A stretch of DNA of 64,000 bases, taken from the NCBI RefSeq assembly GCF_003439925.1, contig NZ_QQRR01000003.1:1-64000 (forward strand). Direction: 5' to 3'. This stretch comes from Haloprofundus halophilus. GTDB taxonomy: Archaea; Halobacteriota; Halobacteria; Halobacteriales; Haloferacaceae. The notes under the pieces were generated by a model that did no database searches, was not told where the DNA came from, and was given only the letters and a program-made list of their open reading frames with translations. Below are positions 54,046-62,281 of the stretch, in pieces (position 1 is the first letter of the stretch; each line of letters begins with the position of its first letter). A program made the position numbers and the translations under genes.

Positions 54046-54636
54046 ATGAGCACCGACGCAAACGAACCCGGGGACGCGACCGCGTCCACCGACTCGCTCG
54101 ACCGCGAGGAACTGGAAACCCGCATCGAGGAACTCGAAGAGCGGCTGAGTTCCGTCGAGGCCGACTCCGGAGACGGGTCGAAGAAGATGTCGATCATCGC
54201 GACGAAAGGCACGCTCGACATGGCGTACCCGCCGCTCATCCTCGCGAGCACCGCCGCCGCCTTCGGCTACGAGGTGACAGTCTTCCACACGTTCTGGGGC
54301 CTGGATATCCTCCACGAGGAGCGCTCGAAGAACCTGAAACTGAGTGCCGTCGGCAACCCGAACATGCCGGTGCCGAATCTCGTCGGCTCGCTACCGGGGA
54401 TGGACCGCGTGACGACGAAGATGATGAACAAGCAGATTCGGGACAACGACACGGCGACTATCGAGGAACTCATCGAGACGTCGCTCGACATGGGCGTGGA
54501 GTTCCAGGCGTGTCAGATGACCATCGACCTCATGGACTACGACGAGGACGACTTCTACGACGGCGTCACCACCGGCGTCGGCGCCGCCACAGCGATTCAA
54601 GACATGGCTGATGCCGACATCCAGTTGTTGGTCTGA
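54046..54636 (+). CDS. DsrE2/DsrE-F-H-like sulfur transferase
   Basis: A 196-residue protein. The DsrE core follows an N-terminal acidic coiled-coil-like segment (LDREELETRIEELEERLSSV). Family text includes IIATKGTLDMAYPPLILASTA and FHTFWGLDILHEE, and the candidate sulfur-carrying Cys is in EFQACQMTIDLM. DsrE2 proteins are membrane-associated partners of TusA in other prokaryotes; here no clear helix is seen, only a hydrophobic stretch near residue 65. It lies 3 bp after tusA, a normal pairing in sulfur-oxidation clusters. Confidence 0.88.
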   Translation: MSTDANEPGDATASTDSLDREELETRIEELEERLSSVEADSGDGSKKMSIIATKGTLDMAYPPLILASTAAAFGYEVTVFHTFWGLDILHEERSKNLKLSAVGNPNMPVPNLVGSLPGMDRVTTKMMNKQIRDNDTATIEELIETSLDMGVEFQACQMTIDLMDYDEDDFYDGVTTGVGAATAIQDMADADIQLLV

Positions 54637-55036
54637 GCCGCCCCTGAACAGCAATCACTCGGTCGCTCAGCCTCTCGAAGTGGCGCTCTCACGGGCCGCT
54701 CGCTCGTCGTCTCCCATCCCGATTAGTTCGTGGCTCGCTCGGATGCTGATACCGAGAAAGTTCGCGAAGATGCGTACGACGAGTTCGTGTACCGGGCACC
54801 GAATCGACGTGGCGACGTGAGCGTCGGGTACTGACAGACCTCCCTCGAACCGAGAAACGAGGATACTACGGAAGTTTTCGCTCGATGTGACGAATCAACA
54901 CTATATCGGCGTATAACCAAATTTGTAGTCAAATATCCACTGACGCATCTTGTTGCGTGATATTCGTAGCGCAAATTTGTGTAATTAGAGACGAATGCCA
55001 AGACTTAACCGTGTGGCAGAATTTGATTTGGTTGCA
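54637..55036. other. Gap before the cold-shock gene
   Basis: No gene seen in these 400 bp. The right end is AT-rich. A CTTAACC box near 55013 is about 25 bp before the cold-shock ATG, and CAAATTTG is repeated near 54920 and 54971, possibly part of cold regulation. Confidence 0.4.
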
Positions 55037-55234
55037 ATGGCAAACGGTAAAGTTGATTTCTTCAACGACACTGGCGGCTACGGTTTCATCTCGACGGACG
55101 ACTCTGACGACGACGTGTTCTTCCACATGGAAGACGTTGGCGGCGAGGATCTGGCGGAAGGAACTGAGATCGAATTCGACATCGAACAGGCCCCGAAAGG
55201 CCCGCGCGCGACCAACGTCGTCCGCTCTAACTAA
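55037..55234 (+). CDS. cspA: Cold-shock protein (CspA-like OB fold)
   Basis: A 65-residue protein. RNA-binding motifs RNP1 and RNP2 appear as GGYGFIST and DVFFHMEDV. ATG at 55037 chosen over 54995 because a full-length CSP starts MANGKVDFF. It binds single-stranded RNA and prevents structure in the cold. It is a monocistronic gene between the sulfur module and the regulator island. Confidence 0.92.
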   Translation: MANGKVDFFNDTGGYGFISTDDSDDDVFFHMEDVGGEDLAEGTEIEFDIEQAPKGPRATNVVRSN

Positions 55235-55410
55235 CTTTCCACGCAGTCGCCACGCGGCGACACAGCGTACTTCCGTTTCTTTCGACGTCTCCCTCCGTCT
55301 GGAATGGCGATTGTATCCCCAATACGGTGAGGGAAGCGAACTCTCCCTCTCTCCGAGATGTCGAAGAAGGGGCCGAGCTGATGTAGCGCGCGCTCGTTTC
55401 GCGAACTTGA

Positions 55411-55728
55411 ATGTCAGCACCGGGAGCAGACGGCGACGTCGACGAGACGGTTCGTATCCATTCGCCCACCAAAACGCGGAGGATCCTGGGGACGTCCGTC
55501 AGCGGTTCGCTGTCCGACTTCATCGCGCGGCTAACCACCGCCGAGGAACTCGCGAACATCGGCTTCGACGGAGGAGTCACGGCCGACGGTACCTGTCACA
55601 GGCGTCGCGATAGATGCTCAGGACTCATCGCGCTCCTCCCACTCCGGACGCGGTGTTGGCGACGGGAGCTCGGCAACTGCAGTTCGGAGCTCTTCCTCCG
55701 TCGTCCAGGGGAAGCACCGGTCGTGTAA
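55411..55728 (+). pseudogene. Possible truncated frame of unknown origin (weak)
   Basis: The first ~60 residues of this frame (for example DETVRIHSPTKTRRILG and LTTAEELANIGFDGGVTADG) have acidic, coding-like composition, while the rest runs into the antisense of the gene at 55618. It may be the 5' remnant of an interrupted gene. No family recognised. Confidence 0.2.
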
Positions 55729-56418
55729 TTCGAATTTGCGGAGCTTGCTAAGGTGGACCCAACTGTACGCCGCTGGTTCTTCCACCTCGTCCGACCGCTC
55801 GTCGATTGCGTTCCAGACATCGTCTTCGGCGATGTCGATGCCGGTGGCTCGTGCGCGCTCGAGGAGCGAATCGATTTTGGATTCGGTTTCATCCTCCGTC
55901 AGATCGTCCGTAAACGCAATCTCGAGAGCAGCCTGAGTGACGTGGTGCTTCGACTCGAGGTTCGCGTCGGTAACCCACGAGTAGTCGCGCGGGAACACGT
56001 ACGATTTCTCGAAATACGGCGGGTCGTCGATCTCGCCTAACTCCGGCGCTTCGCCGCCGCTTTCCTTCTCGAAGACAGCGACGATGTAGTCGCTGTACGT
56101 CGCCAACAAGGAGAACATGATATCGAACGTGTTGAGCCGCTCGGTCGGAAGTTCGACGAGATCACCCATACTGAACGGGTAGGCACCGAGTTGCTTCGTG
56201 AGTTCGTTCTGCACAGCGCGGAGTCGACGGATGTAGGGGTCGCGATAGCTGCCAAGGATGAAGTACGACGTCCGCTGACTCCAGAGATACGGCAACTCCC
56301 GTCGGACAAAGCGCCAAATTTCTCGCTTCTCCGCCGGTTCGAGTTCGAGGCCCCCAACGGCCTCGTTTACCACCGTCATAATGTCGGCAGCGTCTGGCGG
56401 TGGACTTGGATCGCTCAT
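55618..56418 (-). CDS. Conserved haloarchaeal protein of unknown function
   Basis: A 266-residue acidic, mostly helical protein with no signal or transmembrane segment. Text such as WRFVRRELPYLWSQRTSYF and EKSYVFPRDYSWVTDANLE is aromatic-rich, and the middle holds RARATGIDIAEDDVWNAI. I do not recognise the family. It is divergent from a winged-helix gene with about 115 bp between, a layout typical of a regulator-target pair in haloarchaeal accessory islands. Codon use appears less GC-rich than the nar operon. Confidence 0.65.
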   Translation of the reverse strand: MSDPSPPPDAADIMTVVNEAVGGLELEPAEKREIWRFVRRELPYLWSQRTSYFILGSYRDPYIRRLRAVQNELTKQLGAYPFSMGDLVELPTERLNTFDIMFSLLATYSDYIVAVFEKESGGEAPELGEIDDPPYFEKSYVFPRDYSWVTDANLESKHHVTQAALEIAFTDDLTEDETESKIDSLLERARATGIDIAEDDVWNAIDERSDEVEEPAAYSWVHLSKLRKFELHDRCFPWTTEEELRTAVAELPSPTPRPEWEERDES

Positions 56419-56533
56419 CGCTCACCGGTTCAAACTACGACGCCTTATCGCTTCTGAACCAGTTCGGGATTTTCGATGATAACCAGTTTGAATCACCCTA
56501 ACTGTTATAGCGCCGCTGGACGTAGGGACGTAT

Positions 56534-57010
56534 ATGAGCGAGAGTCACAGCGGAACGGCCGATGCGGGGCCGTTCGCGGAGCAGCAGCGACTGTTCGAGC
56601 TGCTGTCTCAGGATACGCGCCACCTTATCATCCAGGAACTTCTCGGCCATCCCGCCCACCTCATGTCGCTCGCCGAACTCGAGTACATGACCGGAAAGAG
56701 CCAAGCAGCCATCAAAGACCAGCTTGAGACGCTGACCGAGGCCGGGCTCTTGGCACGCTATACGTACGAACCGAGCGAGGGGAAACGCGACCTCCCCTCG
56801 AAGTTCTACGGCTTCACGGAACGAGGTGTCGAAATTCTGCACAATTACAAGTATTTGCGCGGTCTCCCAGTCGCCCGCGCGCTCTACGAAAACACCCGTA
56901 AAACCGAAAAGATCGAACGCCACGAATCGGCACCGCGCCCGGAGCTGCCAGCAGCTGTTGTGGAGGCACTCGAGTTTGACGAGCCCGACCTCGACGCTGT
57001 TGATGGCTAA
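56534..57010 (+). CDS. Winged-helix transcriptional regulator
   Basis: A 158-residue protein. The HTH region reads LLSQDTRHLIIQELLGHPAHL then SLAELEYMTGKSQAAIKDQL and a wing GLLARYTYEPSEGKRDLP. A FYGFTERGVEIL segment follows, as in haloarchaeal ArsR/PadR-type regulators. The C-terminus is Pro/Glu-rich and possibly disordered. It faces the unknown 266-residue gene and may regulate it. Confidence 0.8.
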   Translation: MSESHSGTADAGPFAEQQRLFELLSQDTRHLIIQELLGHPAHLMSLAELEYMTGKSQAAIKDQLETLTEAGLLARYTYEPSEGKRDLPSKFYGFTERGVEILHNYKYLRGLPVARALYENTRKTEKIERHESAPRPELPAAVVEALEFDEPDLDAVDG

Positions 57011-57029
57011 GGACTGCATTAGCTCGAGA

Positions 57030-57347
57030 TTCAAAGGGGGGTCCTAGAGCGTGGCGAGGCGAACCAGCTACTACCCTGGTGGACTCATAAAGGGCGAGGC
57101 TGCCTCGGCTGTCCTCCGACCCCGAAAGCACCGCAGGCACGAGGCGCGCAGCGGCGTTCTCGTGAGCGAAGCGAACGAGGGCCAGCGAGACGAAGTCTCG
57201 CGTGGTCGCGGGATGCCGAGCGGCCGAGGGCTTTCTACAGAGAACGCAAGGCGAGTGCCTCGGGGCTTGACCCCGAGGCGGTTCACTGAGGCTTTCAACA
57301 GAGCCGACGGACTGCTTCAATCTTTGCCTGTGAAGGGCCCATACTGA
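57030..57347 (+). mobile_element. Hairpin-rich block, possible right-end/guide-RNA relic of a TnpB-type element (tentative)
   Basis: Three strong hairpins follow in 120 bp: CTCGT/ACGAG at 57159-57179, GCGAGAC/GTCTCGC at 57185-57201 and GCCTCGGGG/CCCCGAGGC at 57257-57279. The whole stretch is an open 98-codon frame rich in Arg and Gly, but the hairpins explain its sequence better than a protein would. Structured RNA at the end of tnpB genes is known in haloarchaeal IS200/IS605-type elements. No transposase is left here, so this is either a relic, a lone RNA or unrelated. Confidence 0.35.
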
Positions 57348-57377
57348 CTTTTCAGTCGTCCCGTCCAAGGACACGGT

Positions 57378-57899
57378 ATGGACGACGTTCAAATCGACGA
57401 TGTGGACCGGAGCATCCTGCACCAACTCCAACTTAACGCCCGCCAGACCGATACGGAGATCGCCGAGAAGGTGGATGTGACCTCCACGACGGTCCGGAAT
57501 CGCCTCGACAAACTCGAAGACGGGGGTGTGATCCGAGGCTATCACCCCGAGATCAACTACGAGCAAGCGGGCTACCCCCTCCACGTCATGTTTGTCTGCA
57601 CGGTCAACCCGAATAAGCTGGAAACAATGGCCGAACAGATTCTCGACGTTCGCGGTGTGGTGACCACCCGCGATTTGCTTGGGGGCGAACGGAATGTCCA
57701 CATCGAGGTCGTCGCCGACACGGTCAGGGAAATCGAAGAGATCCGCAACGAACTGGCGGACTTGGGCTTGACAATCAACAGTTCTGAGATCATCTCCGAG
57801 ACGCAGGTCCAATCATGGGACCACTTCTATCCACGGCCGGCCCCCGACGCGCGCCAGGACGACGACACCGACGATGGGTCGGTCACCGATCAAGGATAG
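57378..57899 (+). CDS. Lrp/AsnC-family regulator
   Basis: A 173-residue Lrp/AsnC protein. The N-terminal HTH is VDRSILHQLQLNARQTDTEI and SSTTVRNRLDKLE-like text, followed by the RAM domain with GYHPEINYEQAGYPLHVMFVC and TTRDLLGGERNVHIEVVA. The C-terminal 25 residues are acidic and Asp-rich. Lrp proteins respond to amino acids; the target is unknown. It follows the hairpin block by 30 bp. Confidence 0.86.
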   Translation: MDDVQIDDVDRSILHQLQLNARQTDTEIAEKVDVTSTTVRNRLDKLEDGGVIRGYHPEINYEQAGYPLHVMFVCTVNPNKLETMAEQILDVRGVVTTRDLLGGERNVHIEVVADTVREIEEIRNELADLGLTINSSEIISETQVQSWDHFYPRPAPDARQDDDTDDGSVTDQG

Positions 57900-58061
57900 C
57901 CGGGGACTCGCTTGAAAAATTCAAATCCATTCGCGTTTGTGTCTCACTCACCCACATTTCTGCTTCAATATATCCACCAATAACATGTTTAGGTTGTATT
58001 TTTCAATTATAACAATTTTATTATAAAAAGGAGTTATTCGTTAGTACGTCCTCACCACAGT

Positions 58062-58418
58062 ATGGCCCAGTCAACCGAGGCGGTAACCAATACACTCAGC
58101 ATATTGGTAGATCCCGTTCGTCGGTACGTCCTGTACTACCTCGACGAGCAGGAGACTTCAGTCTCCTTCGACCGCCTCGCCACTCGGGTTGCTGCCTGGC
58201 ACACCGACAGCGACCCGGACGCCGTCGACGACGCCACCCTCACCGAGATACACACAGCCCTGTATCACGTTCATCTGCCCAAATTCTCCGAGGCAGGCTA
58301 TATCGCGTGGGATACGGACTCCCGCACGATTCGGCGGGGGCCCAGCTTCGACGAGAACGCGTCGTTATTCCGGTTTGTGGCCGACCATGAAGACGTACTG
58401 CCCGCGGAAGGGCCGTAA
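58062..58418 (+). CDS. DUF7344-like HTH protein
   Basis: A 118-residue small winged-helix-like protein. The text LVDPVRRYVLYYLDEQE, then LTEIHTALYHVHLPKFSEAGYIAWD matches haloarchaeal DUF7344-type domains: a helix pair and LPKLxExGxIxxD wing. The upstream segment (57960-58050) is very AT-rich and contains TTATAAAAAG, a strong TATA candidate. Three similar genes in the island (here, 59780 and 62282) share this fold. Confidence 0.72.
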   Translation: MAQSTEAVTNTLSILVDPVRRYVLYYLDEQETSVSFDRLATRVAAWHTDSDPDAVDDATLTEIHTALYHVHLPKFSEAGYIAWDTDSRTIRRGPSFDENASLFRFVADHEDVLPAEGP

Positions 58419-58421
58419 CCC

Positions 58422-58649
58422 ATGAGCCGGCTCCACACATGGCTCTCCCGACTCAGTGGGCGCACACAGGCTGAGACACTGCCCACTCGCGACGATTCTG
58501 AGGACGAAGTCACCACGGCCCTGTTTTCGTGGCCTGTTTGCGAGAGGACGTACGTCAGCAAAGCGATGGACGCCTGCCCGAAGTGTGGAGAGTCAGTCAC
58601 CAAAATCCCGTCCGAGCGTGAATTAGCCCTCTCAACCAGTCGGCAATGA
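58422..58649 (+). CDS. Small protein with degenerate zinc ribbon
   Basis: A 75-residue protein. ACPKCGE is an intact Cys pair near residue 52, but the usual first pair is reduced to a single Cys in WPVCERTY. A four-Cys zinc ribbon would need another Cys, so zinc binding may be lost or use a different ligand. It starts 4 bp after the DUF7344-like gene and ends 12 bp before the TrmB gene, so the three probably form one unit. Confidence 0.6.
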   Translation: MSRLHTWLSRLSGRTQAETLPTRDDSEDEVTTALFSWPVCERTYVSKAMDACPKCGESVTKIPSERELALSTSRQ

Positions 58650-58661
58650 CAGGACAACTTA

Positions 58662-59480
58662 ATGACGGCTGAGCAACGTAAAGCCGAGACGGTGAGTCTG
58701 TTGCAGGACCTCGGACTGAAGGAGTACGAGGCGCGGAGTTTCCTGGCATTGACCCAACTCTCGACGGGGACCGCCAAGGAAATCAGCAATATCTCGGAGG
58801 TTCCGCGAACCCGGGTGTACGACGCCGTCCGAGTGCTGGAGTCAAAGGGGCTGGTCGAAGTACAGCATTCGAACCCCCAGCAGTTTCGCGCGGTCAGTAT
58901 CGAGGAGGCAACCGCGACCTTGCGGCAGCAGTACGACACGCGGATCGACACCCTCCAGTCACACCTCGAAGCGCTTGATCTCCAACCTAAGGTCGACGAC
59001 AGCGACCGAATGCAGGAGGTATGGACACTGTCCGGCCACGACGGCATCGAGGCCCGGACACACACGCTGCTGGAGGACGCCGACTCGGAGATCGTCCTGC
59101 TGATCGTCGAGGAGGAACTTCTGACGGAGGCATTGTACGAGCGGCTCCACGACGCGGTCGACCGCGGCGTCGACGTGATCATCGGTGGTGAAACGGATGC
59201 GATCATCGACAAACTCGGTACAGAGATGCCATCCGTGAAGGTGTTCGAAACCGAACTGGACTGGCTTCTGGGACCGGCGAGCGACGACGAGATTGCCATC
59301 AGCCGCCTGCTGTTGGTCGACCGCACGACGTTACTGGTCAGTTCCTTCTACCCGGACGCCGACCACGACGACTCACACGAGCAGGCGATCTTCGCCAACG
59401 GCCTGGAGAACGGTATCGTTGTCCTCCTTCGCCGGATAATCTCCTCGGGTCTGCTCCCTGTGGCGACCCCGGCGAGGTAG
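58662..59480 (+). CDS. TrmB-family regulator
   Basis: A 272-residue regulator. The N-terminal winged helix LQDLGLKEYEARSFLAL then RTRVYDAVRVLESKGLVEV is the TrmB signature. A coiled helix (ATATLRQQYDTRIDTLQSHL) and an effector-like phospholipase-D-like C-domain (SEIVLLIVEEELLTEALY, VDVIIGGETDA) follow. These proteins sense sugars or other metabolites. The target is unknown; the gene is the last of a three-gene rightward run. Confidence 0.85.
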   Translation: MTAEQRKAETVSLLQDLGLKEYEARSFLALTQLSTGTAKEISNISEVPRTRVYDAVRVLESKGLVEVQHSNPQQFRAVSIEEATATLRQQYDTRIDTLQSHLEALDLQPKVDDSDRMQEVWTLSGHDGIEARTHTLLEDADSEIVLLIVEEELLTEALYERLHDAVDRGVDVIIGGETDAIIDKLGTEMPSVKVFETELDWLLGPASDDEIAISRLLLVDRTTLLVSSFYPDADHDDSHEQAIFANGLENGIVVLLRRIISSGLLPVATPAR

Positions 59481-59779
59481 CCGGTCAGCGGTTCCCGGGC
59501 CAGACTGCACGAACAGCGTGCTGACTACAGGCTCTCTAGTCAGCACGACCTCAGCGAACCGTCAGCGGTTGAGAATTCCAACAGAGCCGCTTTGATTGCA
59601 TCCAATGAGAGTGTCACAAAAAGGCCCACAGGCAATTTATTTCAATCTGATTTGATTGGATCACCCGGTGAGTGGATGTGCGTACCGATCGCTGAGGCTT
59701 CTGCCAGTTCTGATAGTTGTTCAAGTAGTCGTGCAAGCCCAAAGCGCGCATTCAGCAGCAAATCGATTACAGGACCAGG

Positions 59780-60085
59780 TTACTCGTCATGACCGTCATC
59801 GATCTGTTCAAGAAACCGACGTACCTCGTCGAATTTCATTCCTCGCCGTACCTTGTCGTCGAACCTGTCGAACTCGACGAACCCTTCATCCGATAATTCG
59901 GGAAGTAGGACGTGATGGAGTTCGTAACAAATCGTGAGGTACTCCCCTGAGTTGAGAGTCTCTCCCTTACGAAGAATCGGGTCAGCAGACATCGAACTCT
60001 CGTCGAGGAGCGCACGTAATACTCGCCGCTGTTGCGCTGAGAGTACCCGTTTGATGCGATCTTGGTTACAGCGTTCGTCACTCAC
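59780..60085 (-). CDS. DUF7344-like HTH protein
   Basis: A 101-residue protein like the one at 58062: LSAQQRRVLRALLDESS, then YELHHVLLPELSDEGFVEFDRFDD. The wing LPELxDEGFVxFD repeats the family pattern. It reads leftward, convergent to the TrmB gene across a 299-bp gap. I see no gene in that gap, only a TTTGATTGCATCC direct repeat near 59591 and 59654. Confidence 0.65.
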   Translation of the reverse strand: MSDERCNQDRIKRVLSAQQRRVLRALLDESSMSADPILRKGETLNSGEYLTICYELHHVLLPELSDEGFVEFDRFDDKVRRGMKFDEVRRFLEQIDDGHDE

Positions 60086-60127
60086 AGGTCAAGTAGTTGC
60101 TATCGATCCGGCCACGCTCGAAGTCGT

Positions 60128-60313
60128 TCACTCCGAATGCTCGTTCTTTTCGACTTCCGTGACGATCACGTCCCAGTCAGGATGCTCGACCCCATTCCGA
60201 CATTCGAATCCGCCTTCCACATCGATTCCACTCTCGTATGCCCTGCGAAGGAGTGCTTTCAACTCCGCGTTCAATTCCTCCTTTGACGTAAGCGAGGCCT
60301 CTTCAGACGTCAT
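60128..60313 (-). CDS. Small conserved haloarchaeal protein
   Basis: A 61-residue acidic protein. The core LRRAYESGIDVEGGFECRNG followed by HPDWDVIVTEV recurs as a short module in haloarchaeal small proteins near HalOD1 genes. It overlaps the preceding HalOD1 gene by 4 bp, so both are one transcript. Function unknown. Confidence 0.65.
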   Translation of the reverse strand: MTSEEASLTSKEELNAELKALLRRAYESGIDVEGGFECRNGVEHPDWDVIVTEVEKNEHSE

Positions 60314-60660
60314 CTTCCCTCGCCCCTTTCGTATTTCTCCGCTGTGAGCTCGTGTTCTGGTGTGATGGCGACCATACCGTAGCTGTGCACGGTTATCGCG
60401 TGCCCCTCGTGCGTGAACGTAACGTGGGTATCTCCGTTCGCCCCGTTGCGAACTCGGACGAGCGAATCTAACTCTTCGGGGTCAACAGTGGACTGGAGCG
60501 GGGTCAGATCAACCGGATCAGTGTCTCTTACATCTGCCAACGTTGCGATAACAGCCATACTTGCAGGTGTCTTCTCCTGATTGAACTGGGTGCGAACAGT
60601 CCCAGATTCCTGAGCGTACTCAACCGCTTCTACTCCAACCCCAGATATCGTTGTACCCAT
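60310..60660 (-). CDS. HalOD1-domain protein
   Basis: A 116-residue HalOD1 output-domain protein. The family text is VIATLADVRDTDPVDLTPL, then DPEELDSLV and VTFTHEGHAITVHSYGMVAI. HalOD1 domains are usually found in haloarchaeal sensory or regulatory proteins; here it stands alone. It starts the two-gene leftward unit with the 61-residue protein. Confidence 0.78.
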   Translation of the reverse strand: MGTTISGVGVEAVEYAQESGTVRTQFNQEKTPASMAVIATLADVRDTDPVDLTPLQSTVDPEELDSLVRVRNGANGDTHVTFTHEGHAITVHSYGMVAITPEHELTAEKYERGEGR

Positions 60661-60742
60661 CTAGCCTGATTCTAGCCGTCTGAGTCGGTTCAACAGGGCT
60701 ACTGATAATACAGCAGATTTAAAAGTCGGACCGTCCGAGCGG

Positions 60743-61387
60743 TCACGAAGAACTGCTGAGTGTCGCTCCAATGAGGCGTCGATGCCCGCGTCGAAGGCGT
60801 GACGAGAGCGATTGCTGGGTGATGCCGAGCTCGTCGGCGATCTCTTCGAGCGACGACTCGCGTGGGGAGTCGAAGTAGCCCCGTTCGTAGGCTAGTACCA
60901 GCGCCTCGCGTTGGGTCTCGGTCAACTCGTAGCCCTCTCCCTGGATCGGAAGCATGGCGTGGACGGCGGTGATCGATATCTGAATGTCGTTTTCCTGGCA
61001 GTACTCTCGAAACTCAGCGAGCGTCTCCTGACTCTCACCGCGTACCTCGAACCGCCATTCCTCTTTCGTTCCAATCCCGGAAAGCACGACGACGTTGGCC
61101 TTGGCAAGCGCACTCAGGATGCCGAAGTACTCTGACTCCCACTCGGCACGCATGAGATACTCGTCTTCGACGCTATCGACCACCCGAATGTTGCTCACGC
61201 CGGAATGTGCCTCGAACGCAGCTTCGATATCCTCCGTTTCTACATCGCGCACCCAGAAGTACGGGATAATCAGCGTCTCGTGTGGAATCAATCGCTCCAG
61301 TTCAACGGTCACACCCGGCAGGTTCTCGAACACACTTCCCAGCGGAAACTCCGCTACCGGACTCGTAAACTCCATCACAGTCGCCAT
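60743..61387 (-). CDS. HTH_10 (Bat-like) regulator
   Basis: A 214-residue regulator. The C-terminal HTH_10 domain reads LTETQREALVLAYERGYFDS, then SLEEIADELGITQQSLSSRL. The N-terminal half (VELERLIPHETLIIPYFWV) is the sensory part, like that of the divergent paralogue at 61579. Start at 61387, which puts an inverted-repeat arm 41 bp upstream. The two genes are probably a duplicated pair with a shared control region. Confidence 0.84.
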   Translation of the reverse strand: MATVMEFTSPVAEFPLGSVFENLPGVTVELERLIPHETLIIPYFWVRDVETEDIEAAFEAHSGVSNIRVVDSVEDEYLMRAEWESEYFGILSALAKANVVVLSGIGTKEEWRFEVRGESQETLAEFREYCQENDIQISITAVHAMLPIQGEGYELTETQREALVLAYERGYFDSPRESSLEEIADELGITQQSLSSRLRRGHRRLIGATLSSSS

Positions 61388-61427
61388 GCGGAAGCCTTCG
61401 TCTGGCAGATGAATAACCGGCATGGGT

Positions 61428-61530
61428 GGTGTATCATGGCTTCGAGACGAGTCAACGCACCGTTGTTGGCCGGGATAGTGTATGCTGCAATCGGGGAGTC
61501 CGTTTGACACCCCGGAAGCCATGGTACACC
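61428..61530. promoter_or_regulatory. Inverted repeat between divergent HTH_10 genes
   Basis: GGTGTATCATGGCTTC (61428-61443) and GAAGCCATGGTACACC (61515-61530) are inverted copies with 15 of 16 bases matching. They lie 41 bp from the left start and 49 bp from the right start. The right copy contains CATGGT-AC-ACCATG, a perfect palindrome (61520-61533). They are candidate binding sites for the pair's own products. Confidence 0.6.
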
Positions 61531-61578
61531 ATGCTATCTCCTTTTGTACGACCGGGCAATCTACTCGCACAAGCGAGC

Positions 61579-62244
61579 ATGAGTGTAATAACGGAGATTC
61601 GCATCCCATCCGATGCTTTTGAACTCGGGCAAATCCTCAGTATAGAGGATGCGTCGGCAATCGAACTCGAAACGCTCGTCCCGAGTGGGGACGTCACCGT
61701 GCCGCTCTTCTGGGTCTACGAACCGATCGAAAACGGCTTTCTCGAGACCGTCGAATGCTACCCAACTGTCAACAGCGTGACAGAGGTGGACGTGTTCGAC
61801 GACAGGACGCTAATCAGGCTCGACTGGGATGCGAGCCAAGACCACCTTTTTCAGTGCATTTTGGAACACGACGGGCAGATACTGGGTGCGACTGGATCGC
61901 CGGAAGGGTGGAATTTCGAGATACGGTTCTCAGACCGCGAGGCATTGAGTCAGTGCCAGGACTGCTGTGAGGCCGCGCACATCTCCCTGGAGTTATCCCG
62001 CATATATAATCCGACGGACCCTGAGGCCGGTCCGTGGTACGGCCTGAGTGAGCCCCAACGTGAAGCGTTGACGCTTGCCATTCGAAGGGGATACTACGAC
62101 ATTCCACGAGGGTGTACGACCGCAGAGTTAGCTGACGAACTCGGAATTTCCGATCAAGCAGTGACGGAGCGACTGCGTCGTGCCATTGGGACGTTCGGGA
62201 GGTACGCACTTCTCACGCCCGAGTCAGCAGCGGAAATAGACTGA
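61579..62244 (+). CDS. HTH_10 (Bat-like) regulator
   Basis: A 221-residue paralogue of the leftward gene at 60743. Shared text includes LETLVPSGDVTVPLFWVYE against LERLIPHETLIIPYFWV, and the HTH is LSEPQREALTLAIRRGYYD then TTAELADELGISDQAVTERL. It has a CQDCCE cluster near residue 130 that the leftward protein does not share; it may sense redox or metal. ATG at 61579 chosen over 61426. Confidence 0.84.
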   Translation: MSVITEIRIPSDAFELGQILSIEDASAIELETLVPSGDVTVPLFWVYEPIENGFLETVECYPTVNSVTEVDVFDDRTLIRLDWDASQDHLFQCILEHDGQILGATGSPEGWNFEIRFSDREALSQCQDCCEAAHISLELSRIYNPTDPEAGPWYGLSEPQREALTLAIRRGYYDIPRGCTTAELADELGISDQAVTERLRRAIGTFGRYALLTPESAAEID

Positions 62245-62281
62245 CTGTTTCCATTATGCACCATGGGACAGAGCCAGGCAG

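Noticed and set aside
57051..57347. Open 98-codon frame through the hairpin block
   Set aside because: Arg/Gly/Pro-rich, non-acidic composition unlike haloarchaeal proteins, and the sequence is better explained by the three hairpins.
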